Shown: one piece after another, positions 15,511 to 23,195 of the stretch
Layout of the letters: every line of letters begins with the position of its first letter
Numbering within the stretch: position 1 is the first letter of the stretch
Assembly (NCBI RefSeq): GCF_001317355.1
Contig: NZ_LKET01000068.1
Coordinates: 124,001-188,000, forward strand
Direction of reading: 5' to 3'
From: Oxobacter pfennigii
GTDB lineage: Bacteria > Bacillota > Clostridia > Clostridiales > Oxobacteraceae
Length of the DNA: 64,000 nt
Position numbers and translations under genes: made by a program
Notes under the pieces: model-generated
Told to the model about the DNA's origin: nothing
Database searches by the model: none
The model's input: the letters and a program-made list of their open reading frames with translations, nothing else

Positions 15511-15746
15511 AAAAAAACCTTACCCATAAGGTAAGGTTCTATATACCTTTTAGTCCCATGATGCCGATTTCCTGCATGTTCATACCCGCCTTACAGCAGG
15601 TGGGTGTCCTGTTCATATCCTCTGTCTTCCTGTACAAGCAGGCGTGACATAATATACAAAACTCCGAACTCCCGTATTCATTCTGTCGGTTGAACATACA
15701 AGGTTACTCGAGCACCTCAGGAAGACTTTATGCTCTTTGTTTGTTC
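15511..15746 (-). ncRNA. ssrS: 6S RNA
   Basis: Leftward, the transcript would start near 15746. Its 5' part has CCTGAGGTGCTCG and its 3' part CGGCATCATGGGA, which pair as the closing stem of 6S RNA (compare CTGAGATGTTCG/GGCATCTCGGAG in enteric 6S). An internal region with bulged arms and ACCCACCTG...GGCGGGT lies between, and the RNA ends in an intrinsic terminator AACCTTACC-TTAT-GGTAAGGTT plus T-run (15511-15538). 6S RNA mimics an open promoter and holds sigma-A RNA polymerase in stationary phase. No protein frame overlaps it. Confidence 0.8.
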
Positions 15747-15752
15747 ACTCAT

Positions 15753-15781
15753 ATTATAACACCGCCCTTACCCTCTTTCAA
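15753..15781 (-). promoter_or_regulatory. Promoter of the 6S RNA gene
   Basis: Leftward TTGAAA (15776-15781) and TATAAT (15753-15758), spacer 17 bp. Eleven of twelve bases match the sigma-A consensus, and transcription would begin about seven bases on, at the predicted 6S 5' end. Confidence 0.8.
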
Positions 15782-15814
15782 GGACTAAGACTGCGGTAAT
15801 TTATGGGGGTGACA

Positions 15815-16594
15815 TTACTTTATTTTGTCTCTCAGACTATTTACTGCAGCTTTGGCAGCAGCCGAAAATATCATTGTATCAATCTGATATGCAATAAACT
15901 GAACTCCCATGTCCGCCCATTTTTTTGATGATTCAACATCCGTTGTGAAAATTCCGATGAACATATCTTCTTTTTTAGCTTTTATCCTTTCAATAATCTC
16001 TTCTATCCTCTCAATGACTTCCGGATGGTTTACCTGCCCAGGTACTCCCATGGATTGGGAAAGATCATATGGTCCTATGAATATACCATCAATACCTTTA
16101 ACTTCTAAGATATCATCCAGATTATTATAGCCTTCCATTCCTTCTATTTGGATCATGAGCATGGTATCTTCATTTGACTTTTTTATGTATTCATCCATAT
16201 TTATGTTTCCGTATCTTGCGGCTCTTACCACCCCATGCATTCCCCTATCCCCTAGTGGATAAAATTTTGCTGCCTTAACCGCCCTTTTTGCCGACTCCAC
16301 ATCATCTACATGGGGAACTACCACCCCGGCCGCCCCAATGTCTAATGCATGTCCAATAGCTGCGTTAGTGTTTTCAGGCACCCTATAAACTATTGATATG
16401 TCAAGATCCTTATTATCCCCTGCAATACAAGCATTCTGAAGGGTTAAAAACGTTCCCGGCCCATGTTCTCCGTCTACTATGCAAAAATCAAAACCCGCCA
16501 AACCCAGCATTTCAATTGTTTCAGTGGCGCAAACAGCAGCAAAAGGACCTATGACTGTTTTTTTACCTTCCATTTTTTTAATTATACTGTTCAT
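15815..16594 (-). CDS. HpcH/HpaI-family aldolase
   Basis: A 259-residue TIM-barrel class II aldolase, metal-dependent, that splits 4-hydroxy-2-oxo acids to pyruvate and an aldehyde (substrate not predictable). Visible motifs are FDFCIVDGEHGP (about residues 36-47), GAAGVVVPHVDD, an RAARYG segment and GIFIGPYDLSQSMG (about 170-183). ATG 16594 follows TTGGAGG; an upstream start in the same frame overlaps the asparaginase end and has no ribosome site. It lies 13 bases after the asparaginase gene, so the two form an operon. Confidence 0.85.
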   Translation of the reverse strand: MNSIIKKMEGKKTVIGPFAAVCATETIEMLGLAGFDFCIVDGEHGPGTFLTLQNACIAGDNKDLDISIVYRVPENTNAAIGHALDIGAAGVVVPHVDDVESAKRAVKAAKFYPLGDRGMHGVVRAARYGNINMDEYIKKSNEDTMLMIQIEGMEGYNNLDDILEVKGIDGIFIGPYDLSQSMGVPGQVNHPEVIERIEEIIERIKAKKEDMFIGIFTTDVESSKKWADMGVQFIAYQIDTMIFSAAAKAAVNSLRDKIK

Positions 16595-16607
16595 ATTAAA
16601 CCTCCAA

Positions 16608-17582
16608 TTACTTTTCAAATATCTTTCTTATGTCTTCTATATTATCGGTATAGCTTAGAGCAATCATAAGCTTTATGCGGGCTTTTTGGCCGGGTAGATA
16701 TTCACCGAAAATAACTCCCATATCCTTTAATTCCTTTCCGCCTCCCTCATAGCCATAGGTTGCTAAAACCCTTCCTTCAAAGCAGCGGGATACCATCACA
16801 ACGGCTATTCCTTTATCTATAGCGCCCTTTACACCCTTGGCCATTTGTGGCGGCAAGTTCCCTCTGCCTAATGCTTCAATTACAATTCCCCGGCTTCCCT
16901 TCTCGATGCAGTAATCGATGAATTTGGTATCCATACCCGCCGCGCATTTTATAAGCTCCACCCTTGTTTCTAAAGACCGTATTTCTATATTGTGCCTGTT
17001 AATCCTGTTTCTAAAAAAAAGAGCCTCGTTATTATCCACTATGCCTATGGGCCCGAACTCCGGGCTTTTAAATGTATCAAGACTCATGGTATTTGTTTTT
17101 GTAACCTCACTGGCACAGTTAACCTCGCCGTTTAAAACTACCAGTACTCCCCTGTTATTTGCCTCATCTGCTATTGCCGTACATATGGAAGCCGACAAAT
17201 TGGCCGGACCGTCATAGCCAAGCTCCGAGCTGTTTCGCATGGAACCGGTTACAACGACGGGCTTATGGCTCTTTATTGTCAGGTCTAAAAAATAAGCTGT
17301 TTCTTCCAGGGTATCAGTGCCATGGGTTATAACAACACCATCTATTTCTTTTCTGTCTAAAACCTTCTGCACATATTTTGAAAGCTCCAGCATTTTTTCA
17401 GGGGTAATATGAGGTCCCGGCAAATTTGAAAATGTATCTATTTCAATTTTCGCAAATTCTTCAATGCCGGTAATCATTGCCACTATTTCCTCACCGGATA
17501 AGGTAGGTACCGCAGCTTTTATCCTTTCGTCCACCTTCATTGTAATAGTGCCGCCATTGAATATTAAGGCAATTTTCTTCAT
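16608..17582 (-). CDS. ansA: L-asparaginase (type I, cytoplasmic)
   Basis: Hydrolyses asparagine to aspartate and ammonia. The 324-residue protein carries both nucleophile motifs: FNGGTITMK (Thr near residue 12) and VITHGTDTLEETAYFL (Thr/Asp/Lys site near 85-100), with VVVTGSMR between. It has no signal peptide, so it is the cytoplasmic type. It is first in a two-gene operon with an HpcH-type aldolase. A glutamate-type or amidase role on a related substrate is possible. Confidence 0.9.
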   Translation of the reverse strand: MKKIALIFNGGTITMKVDERIKAAVPTLSGEEIVAMITGIEEFAKIEIDTFSNLPGPHITPEKMLELSKYVQKVLDRKEIDGVVITHGTDTLEETAYFLDLTIKSHKPVVVTGSMRNSSELGYDGPANLSASICTAIADEANNRGVLVVLNGEVNCASEVTKTNTMSLDTFKSPEFGPIGIVDNNEALFFRNRINRHNIEIRSLETRVELIKCAAGMDTKFIDYCIEKGSRGIVIEALGRGNLPPQMAKGVKGAIDKGIAVVMVSRCFEGRVLATYGYEGGGKELKDMGVIFGEYLPGQKARIKLMIALSYTDNIEDIRKIFEK

Positions 17583-17648
17583 ATCTATCCCCTTTCGTTT
17601 ATATTGGTATTGTATTCAAAATACTTATATTTTAATTATAGCATGAAA

Positions 17649-17671
17649 AAAGCAGTGAAGTTCACTGCTTT
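17649..17671 (-). terminator. Terminator of the carboxypeptidase gene
   Basis: An 11-bp stem AAAGCAGTGAA/TTCACTGCTTT; leftward it is followed by TTTTCATG. It lies between the M15 gene and the asparaginase gene, both leftward. Confidence 0.65.
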
Positions 17672-17728
17672 AAAAGACTTTGTCTAATTTCTTAGGAGCA
17701 AGGGTTATACTGTTCCTCCTTAAGTAAA

Positions 17729-18652
17729 TTAAAGTGCGTTATCGATGGTTTCAATGTATTTTCTGATATTATCATCCCTCTTATCAAGACCGGAATACCA
17801 GGGAGAATCTTTATCCGGTGCTTTTGAAAAATACAATGCCTTATAAATTATCTCAGGACGGTACTCAAAATGAAGTATATCAAAATGCCCCCATTTGCCC
17901 CCCCAAATAAAATTGTTTTTTTCAAATATCTTTACTATTTCCCTGGGGTAAGACAGCATCCTTTTCTCACCTGTTTCCCTATTAGTCCATTTCCAGTAAT
18001 CCCTTTTGTCCTTTGACAGGTCAATGGCAATTCCAAAGGAGTGGGGGCTTAAAAGATTAGTTCCGGATATATTCCTGTAATTAAAGGTACCGCTTGGGGG
18101 AAATAAGCAAGAATAAATTTTGCTTTTATTGTAGGCAAGGGGTATAAGTTCCTTTGAGACCTCGGTCAATGCACATGCTGCATTGTTGTTTTTATTAAAG
18201 CTTAAGCTTTTATATCCAAATTTCACACCTGTTAAGTTTGACTGTATCTTTTCCTTTGTGCTGCCGTATACCTCTTTTAAAATGGAGTATACCCTTATGC
18301 GGCCGGGATCACATTCAAGGGGCATGAGGGCCTTTATATCATTAATAGGATATATTACTTCCATCATATCCTGAATATCGGGGTTGCTCATTTTCATTTC
18401 AAATGTTTTTTGCCTCTTATCATCATATAAAACACGCTTTCCTGATTTCATTATAATAAAAACGCTTTCATTTTCCATTTTTTCTGCTCCGGTAATATAA
18501 TCCGGATATGCCATCATAAGGCATAGTATGTCCCTTTTCATGATAATCTCATAGTCATCTTCAAGCTGATTTAAAGAAGAGAGAACAATGCTTTTGCAGC
18601 CTAAGCATATAACTGAAATGAAAAGCAATACACATAGCAATGATTTCTTCAT
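17729..18652 (-). CDS. D-alanyl-D-alanine carboxypeptidase-like lipoprotein (M15, VanY type)
   Basis: A 307-residue protein. Residues 1-19 form a lipoprotein-type signal (LLFISVICLGC), with the lipid-bearing Cys at 19, so it is anchored outside the membrane. The C-terminal half has the M15 zinc motifs LLSPHSFGIAIDL (His and Asp ligands, about residues 198-210) and GHFDILHFEYRPE (catalytic Glu region and third His, about 254-266). It should trim D-Ala from peptidoglycan stem peptides. The N-terminal 150 residues are not recognised. Confidence 0.8.
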   Translation of the reverse strand: MKKSLLCVLLFISVICLGCKSIVLSSLNQLEDDYEIIMKRDILCLMMAYPDYITGAEKMENESVFIIMKSGKRVLYDDKRQKTFEMKMSNPDIQDMMEVIYPINDIKALMPLECDPGRIRVYSILKEVYGSTKEKIQSNLTGVKFGYKSLSFNKNNNAACALTEVSKELIPLAYNKSKIYSCLFPPSGTFNYRNISGTNLLSPHSFGIAIDLSKDKRDYWKWTNRETGEKRMLSYPREIVKIFEKNNFIWGGKWGHFDILHFEYRPEIIYKALYFSKAPDKDSPWYSGLDKRDDNIRKYIETIDNAL

Positions 18653-18728
18653 TTATGCCCCGTCCTTTTGTCTGTAAAAATTTAAGGGTAATCTTGCCCT
18701 TTATTCTTATAGTATGTGTATTTAACTT

Positions 18729-19037
18729 TTATTTAATCTTTACTTTCTTCGATATGCCCTCAAATAAATACAAAAGATAATCAACATCCACGTCATTTTC
18801 TTTAAGAGAGTCTATTCTGTCCTTTGCTTTATTTAAGGCTGTTTTTGCCTCGTTATAATCCCTTTGCCTTATGCAGGAACTGGCATATTCCAATAAATAA
18901 TCGGTTTTTAACACCGCTTCCGCCAGCTCTTCTTTATCATCATTAACCAGCTCCACCAGCAGCGGATACAGCTTAGGTGAAGTTTTTATCTTGGAACTTT
19001 TGAGAATTTCGCTGTTTCTGGCAGTTTTCTTTGGCAT
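18729..19037 (-). CDS. Small alpha-helical protein, function unknown
   Basis: A 102-residue soluble protein, lysine-rich at the start and strongly helical after residue 20 (LVELVNDDKEELAEAVLKTD, YNEAKTALNKAKDRIDSL), resembling a short TPR-like or four-helix protein. No family is recognised. It lies 32 bases after the gene at 19483 in the same direction and about 75 bases before the M15 gene; the three may be one transcript. Confidence 0.6.
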   Translation of the reverse strand: MPKKTARNSEILKSSKIKTSPKLYPLLVELVNDDKEELAEAVLKTDYLLEYASSCIRQRDYNEAKTALNKAKDRIDSLKENDVDVDYLLYLFEGISKKVKIK

Positions 19038-19069
19038 TTAGGTTTCACCTCATAAATATACTTATATAT

Positions 19070-19483
19070 TTAACTCTTGTATTCGCTTTCTAAATCCTTA
19101 ATTGCCTCAAGTACTCTTTTTAATTCCCTGTCATGTATGTCCATTATCCCATTTAATTTTCTTTCTACATCGCTGTCATTTGCTTCAAATTTGAATTTCA
19201 AATGCCATGTCGGATTATATCCTTCTTCATCCTCCTCTATAGAAACTGCCACATTATCATAAAGCTCTAACGCATAATTATCCAGTATAGCATTGAATTC
19301 CCAGTCCTCAAAATCTCCTGCCACCGTTAAGTGAAGATTTACTATAATCTCTCCATCTTCTTCCATGGCATATATTTTATCTATGTGGTTCATATCATGA
19401 TTTACCGAGTAGCTTCCAAGCTCTTTTTCCAAAAAACCTGTGTCCTTGTTCTTTTCCATTATTACAACAGCTGTTTTATCCAT
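19070..19483 (-). CDS. Conserved acidic protein of Clostridia (DUF6762-like)
   Basis: A 137-residue soluble acidic protein starting MDKTAVVIMEKNKDTGFLEK. ATG 19483 follows AGGAGG by five bases; a longer frame upstream reads through the ribosome site and is rejected. Alternating strands (IYAMEEDGEIIVNLHLTV, HLKFKFEAND) suggest a beta sandwich with a C-terminal helix. I recall similar proteins as uncharacterised and Clostridia-specific, but this is a tentative match. No motif suggests a reaction. Confidence 0.6.
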   Translation of the reverse strand: MDKTAVVIMEKNKDTGFLEKELGSYSVNHDMNHIDKIYAMEEDGEIIVNLHLTVAGDFEDWEFNAILDNYALELYDNVAVSIEEDEEGYNPTWHLKFKFEANDSDVERKLNGIMDIHDRELKRVLEAIKDLESEYKS

Positions 19484-19591
19484 AAGTTCCTCCTGACTTG
19501 CCAATAATTTCTTTAATCTATTCTTTATACATTATACATAATATTATCTGTATTTTATACATTTTTAACTTTTCATATCTAAACAATATAA

Positions 19592-19618
19592 AAGAGGCTG
19601 TGTATTTCACAACCTCTT
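19592..19618 (-). terminator. Terminator of the zinc-ribbon gene
   Basis: AAGAGGCTGTG/CACAACCTCTT pair (19592-19602 with 19608-19618, one mismatch); leftward it runs into TTTTATATTGTTT, ten bases after the stop. Confidence 0.65.
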
Positions 19619-19627
19619 AAAATTGCA

Positions 19628-19843
19628 TTAATATTTTGAAACTCTAGGTGAATTAAAGCTGTTGGTCTTAGGCCTTCTGTTATCCCCTTCATCATTATTA
19701 AACCTGGCTTTTTTTGCAGCTCTGCAATCCTTGCATCTTGTTGGTTCGTTTGCAAAACCCTTTTCGGCATAAAACTGCTGTTCACCTTCCGTAAAGACAA
19801 ACTCTTTCCCGCAATCTTTGCATATAATTGTCTTATCTGCCAT
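19628..19843 (-). CDS. Small zinc-ribbon protein
   Basis: A 71-residue protein MADKTIICKDCGKEFVFTEG with two CxxC pairs (ICKDC and RCKDCRAAKK, about residues 8-11 and 40-43) that should bind one zinc. The spacing and the QQFYAEKGF segment match the 'probable zinc-ribbon domain' family of Firmicutes. The C-terminal 25 residues are basic and disordered. ATG 19843 is preferred to the GTG at 19852 because GGGGGG lies nine bases before the ATG. The role is unknown; nucleic-acid binding is plausible. Confidence 0.75.
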   Translation of the reverse strand: MADKTIICKDCGKEFVFTEGEQQFYAEKGFANEPTRCKDCRAAKKARFNNDEGDNRRPKTNSFNSPRVSKY

Positions 19844-20017
19844 TTTGAGCACCCCCCATTCTTTTTAATAACTTTCATTTAACCCTATATCATTTCCTCC
19901 GGAACAGGGGGATATCATATTTGTATTAAATGAACACTGTAATTATAGCACAATTGTATAATTTTTACAACTCTGTTTGCAAATTATGCATATTCATGTT
20001 GTTGTTCAATACAGGCA

Positions 20018-20524
20018 TTATTCTTTTATATAAATAGAAACGATCTCACCATAATAAATTGTGTGATAATCTCCTTTAGCATAAGCCCTGCTTTTGATAT
20101 CAGCATCAAGACAGTTCTCATCCATATCCTGCTTGTATACTATTTTGCATTCTATCTGAATATCGCATTCATCTATAACCGGTACATTCACTTTTTGCCC
20201 GTCTTTTAATGTTAAATTGCATTCCTTGAACTTATCTGTATTTCTTCCTGACTTGCTTCCGCAAAAGCCCAAAGCTTCCTTTAGCTGTCCTTTAATTGGC
20301 AGGCTTACAGTAAATTCATGGCTTTCTTCAATGATTTCATATGTATATCTTGATTTTCTTACCAATACTGTAAAAACAGGCTTGCCCCATATAACGCTCA
20401 ACGCACCCCAGCCTATTGTCATGGTGTTTACCTTATCGCCGCTCTTAACAGTAAGAAAAGCACCCCTTTGCAATTGCTCCAGAATTTCTTTGGAATATTC
20501 GCTATGCTTTATTTGCCTGTACAT
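20018..20524 (-). CDS. Flavin reductase-like FMN-binding protein
   Basis: A 168-residue protein of the flavin_Reduct / split-barrel type. The N-terminus has GAFLTVKSGDKVNTMTIGWG, typical of the FMN-binding strand, then WGKPVFTVLVRKSRYTYE and FTVSLPIKGQLKEALGFCGS (about residues 85-97). Such proteins are FMN-dependent reductases or flavoredoxins in anaerobes. AGGGAGG precedes ATG 20524. Its partner is not evident from the neighbours. Confidence 0.82.
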   Translation of the reverse strand: MYRQIKHSEYSKEILEQLQRGAFLTVKSGDKVNTMTIGWGALSVIWGKPVFTVLVRKSRYTYEIIEESHEFTVSLPIKGQLKEALGFCGSKSGRNTDKFKECNLTLKDGQKVNVPVIDECDIQIECKIVYKQDMDENCLDADIKSRAYAKGDYHTIYYGEIVSIYIKE

Positions 20525-20601
20525 AATATACCTCCCTATTGCAAAACAATATTTATTATTTATTTTATCATAACTTGCCTAGGTTTACCCATAGATTAAC
20601 A

Positions 20602-20640
20602 AAAAATCATTATCCGCTTTAAAAGCGGATAATGATTTTT
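20602..20640. terminator. Strong bidirectional terminator after spoVR
   Basis: A 19-bp perfect stem with core ATCATTATCCGC/GCGGATAATGAT and flanking A and T runs, between the spoVR stop and the flavin-reductase start. Confidence 0.85.
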
Positions 20641-20659
20641 ATAAATCTTTCAATATATT

Positions 20660-22021
20660 TTAAGGTATGATCTTTTTGTCTTCACATTTAAAGGATATAG
20701 GCTTTCCGCCGGATACTGTGTTTAATACCACCCTGTGACCCCATAGGATGTTGATATTTTTCAGTGTCTCTTCTGCATAAACCCTGTTTAATTCCCTTCC
20801 GTCGTATATGTGTTCGAGGGTTAAGGTTCTGTCATTTCGAGACATATCAACTATTTTAATTATGGGAACACCACCCATGCCTACCGAGCAGCACAGAGTA
20901 TTTCTTATTTCCTCCCAGCCTTCGTCATCGGATATTTCATATATTATATAATCGCTGTCCTTTTTCCTGTATTCAAAGAGATTGAGCTTAACGCAAAGCT
21001 CCTTTGTAAGATATCTTCTTAAAAAGGATTCATCTCGCTCCAATGCCCTTACTTCAAATATTTTTTCCTCACCGTATTTGCCTGCCAAATCTTTATATAT
21101 CTCAAAACCTAGATAATATGGATTGAGGCTTCCTTTTAAGGGAGCCACAACATCATTGTGGCGCTTAATGAATTCAATGTAAAAATTCTGAGGAAGCTCC
21201 AGCCTTTTTAGAATATTGTAATGCCAGTAACTAGCCCAGCCTTCATTCATTATTTTAGTCTCAATCTGGGGGATAAAATACTTTGTTTCTTCCCGGACAA
21301 TACCTAAAACATTTTTCTCCCATTCGTATAATTCGCCGTATTTCATAATGAAATGCAGCAAGTCCTCTTCCGGCTCTAAGGGTATTTTGGTTAAGTCCGG
21401 AAGATTTGGAAGAATTCTAGGTGATATGGGGTCGTATTTGCTGGCTTTGTCTTTGTAATCGGACATCAAATCTTTTTTATACTTTTCGTCGTCTAATACT
21501 TTCATTCCGAAGGACCTTACAGTCTGCAATTTTATGGTATGTGCAGCGTCTAAAATTCGCTCCACTTCCTCATAACCGATGCTGGGATCGTTTATATATT
21601 CTCTTATTATATCAGCATGGTTTTTAAACATTTCCACCACATAGTTTGCATCGGTGGCTTCCTTAAACAGCCGGTTGTTCTTAAAAAAGTCATTATGTCC
21701 ATATACATGGGCTATTGTCAGTATCTGCAAAAGCAGGGTGTTATCCTTCATGAGATAAGCTATGCAGGGATTAGAATTAATAACCATCTCATAAGGAAGA
21801 CCGGAAAGGTTATAGCTGTATAAGGTCTGCAATTTTTCATAGGCCTTGCCGAAGCTCCAGTGGGGATACCGGGAAGGCATACCGATGTAGGCTTCATAAG
21901 CAAGCATATCGTTATAATTTATTATTTCAAACTCCTGAGGATAAAAATCAAGACCTGCTTTAATTGCCGTTTCTTCTATTATTTCTCCCCACTTTTCCAA
22001 ATCCTTTATTACATAATCCAT
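20660..22021 (-). CDS. spoVR: SpoVR family protein
   Basis: A 453-residue SpoVR protein; B. subtilis SpoVR is needed for spore cortex formation and E. coli has a homologue, YcgB. Conserved blocks include YPQEFEIINYNDMLAYEAYIG, YPHWSFGKAYE, NEGWASYWHY (about residues 258-267) and HNDVVAP. I set the start at ATG 22021 (MDYVIKDLEKW), nine bases after GGAGG; the longer frame begins inside the upstream gene. The start is one base past the yhbH stop, so prkA, yhbH and spoVR form one translationally tight operon. Confidence 0.93.
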   Translation of the reverse strand: MDYVIKDLEKWGEIIEETAIKAGLDFYPQEFEIINYNDMLAYEAYIGMPSRYPHWSFGKAYEKLQTLYSYNLSGLPYEMVINSNPCIAYLMKDNTLLLQILTIAHVYGHNDFFKNNRLFKEATDANYVVEMFKNHADIIREYINDPSIGYEEVERILDAAHTIKLQTVRSFGMKVLDDEKYKKDLMSDYKDKASKYDPISPRILPNLPDLTKIPLEPEEDLLHFIMKYGELYEWEKNVLGIVREETKYFIPQIETKIMNEGWASYWHYNILKRLELPQNFYIEFIKRHNDVVAPLKGSLNPYYLGFEIYKDLAGKYGEEKIFEVRALERDESFLRRYLTKELCVKLNLFEYRKKDSDYIIYEISDDEGWEEIRNTLCCSVGMGGVPIIKIVDMSRNDRTLTLEHIYDGRELNRVYAEETLKNINILWGHRVVLNTVSGGKPISFKCEDKKIIP

Positions 22022-22022
22022 A

Positions 22023-23189
22023 TTATCCGACCTCCACGGTATCATTCTTTAAAATGCTTTTAAAGGCAGGCCAGATGTCTTCCTTTTTATCTATTGTCAC
22101 AATGGCGAAATTCTTGTTGCTTATACTTTCAATGTATTTTTTCTTTATATTCGTTATATAGTATTTTGAAGTTATTTCCGCATATCCGAATAGGTTGCAA
22201 ACTTCACACATTTTCCGGGCAGTCTCAACAGCCTTGTTGTCGTCTTCACTCCAGTTGTCACCATCACTAGCATGAAAAGCATATATATTCCACAGTTCAG
22301 GATTATAACGGCTGTGTATTATTTCCAAGGCTTTTTCATATCCGCTGGAAATATAAGTTCCTCCCGATTCCACCTTGTGAAAGAATTCATTTTCCGTAAC
22401 TTCTTTTCCCACAGTTGAATGAGCTACAAAGACTACTTCTACATTGAGATATTTCATCTTTACAAATTGATAAAGCAGAAAGAAAAAGGAACGGGCAAGA
22501 TACTTCTTGGTCTGGTCCATGGAACCCGAAGTATCCATTATGCAAATGACAACTGCATTTGATTCTCTTCTCTTATTCTGTTTAACTCTGTAGAATCTTA
22601 AATCATCCTCTTTAAACGGGAACCTTTCGATTTCCCCCTCCTCGCCCTTTTCTACCATTGCTCTTTTCATGCCCTGTTTTCGTTTTAATTTTTCAACCAC
22701 GGTACGCTTTTTAGCAAACCTGGGAGGTATGCCGTTTCTTTGATAACCTGATCTTTTAGTGGAACTCTGGGATAATATTTCAGAAAACCTCTTTCTATCC
22801 AGATAGGGCAGATTAAGATCCTCGAAGAGATAATTAATTACGTCCTCAATGGTGACTTCAGTTTCATATATATCGTCACCCTCATCATTACCAGCTCCCT
22901 GACTCCCTTGGCCCTGGCCCCTGTCGCTCCCTATCTTATCCCATCTTTTTTCGCTTCCGTCACCGCTTCCTACCCCCGGCGAATTTTTGCCGTATATAAA
23001 CTGATATTCCTTTAATCCTCTTATGGGAATCTTTATTTTCTTGTCACTGCTTTGGCCTATTATGCTTTCCTCTGATATAATGTCGCTTAGATTCTTTTTT
23101 ATAGAGTCTTCCACCAGCTGCCTGTGCCTTCTTTTATCTTCTGCTGCTCTGTCATGGCTGATAGGATTGAATTGCCTGAATATAGACAT
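22023..23189 (-). CDS. yhbH: DUF444 (YhbH) protein with VWA-like domain
   Basis: A 388-residue DUF444 protein. The N-terminus has [16 protein letters not shown], a low-complexity glycine-rich linker (about residues 70-100) and a C-terminal von Willebrand A-like domain with a MIDAS-type motif [12 protein letters not shown] (about residues 218-229). It is always found with PrkA and SpoVR in spore-formers and with YeaG and YcgB in proteobacteria. A metal-dependent adaptor role for the kinase is an inference. It follows prkA by six bases. Confidence 0.92.
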   Translation of the reverse strand: MSIFRQFNPISHDRAAEDKRRHRQLVEDSIKKNLSDIISEESIIGQSSDKKIKIPIRGLKEYQFIYGKNSPGVGSGDGSEKRWDKIGSDRGQGQGSQGAGNDEGDDIYETEVTIEDVINYLFEDLNLPYLDRKRFSEILSQSSTKRSGYQRNGIPPRFAKKRTVVEKLKRKQGMKRAMVEKGEEGEIERFPFKEDDLRFYRVKQNKRRESNAVVICIMDTSGSMDQTKKYLARSFFFLLYQFVKMKYLNVEVVFVAHSTVGKEVTENEFFHKVESGGTYISSGYEKALEIIHSRYNPELWNIYAFHASDGDNWSEDDNKAVETARKMCEVCNLFGYAEITSKYYITNIKKKYIESISNKNFAIVTIDKKEDIWPAFKSILKNDTVEVG

Positions 23190-23195
23190 TTATTC

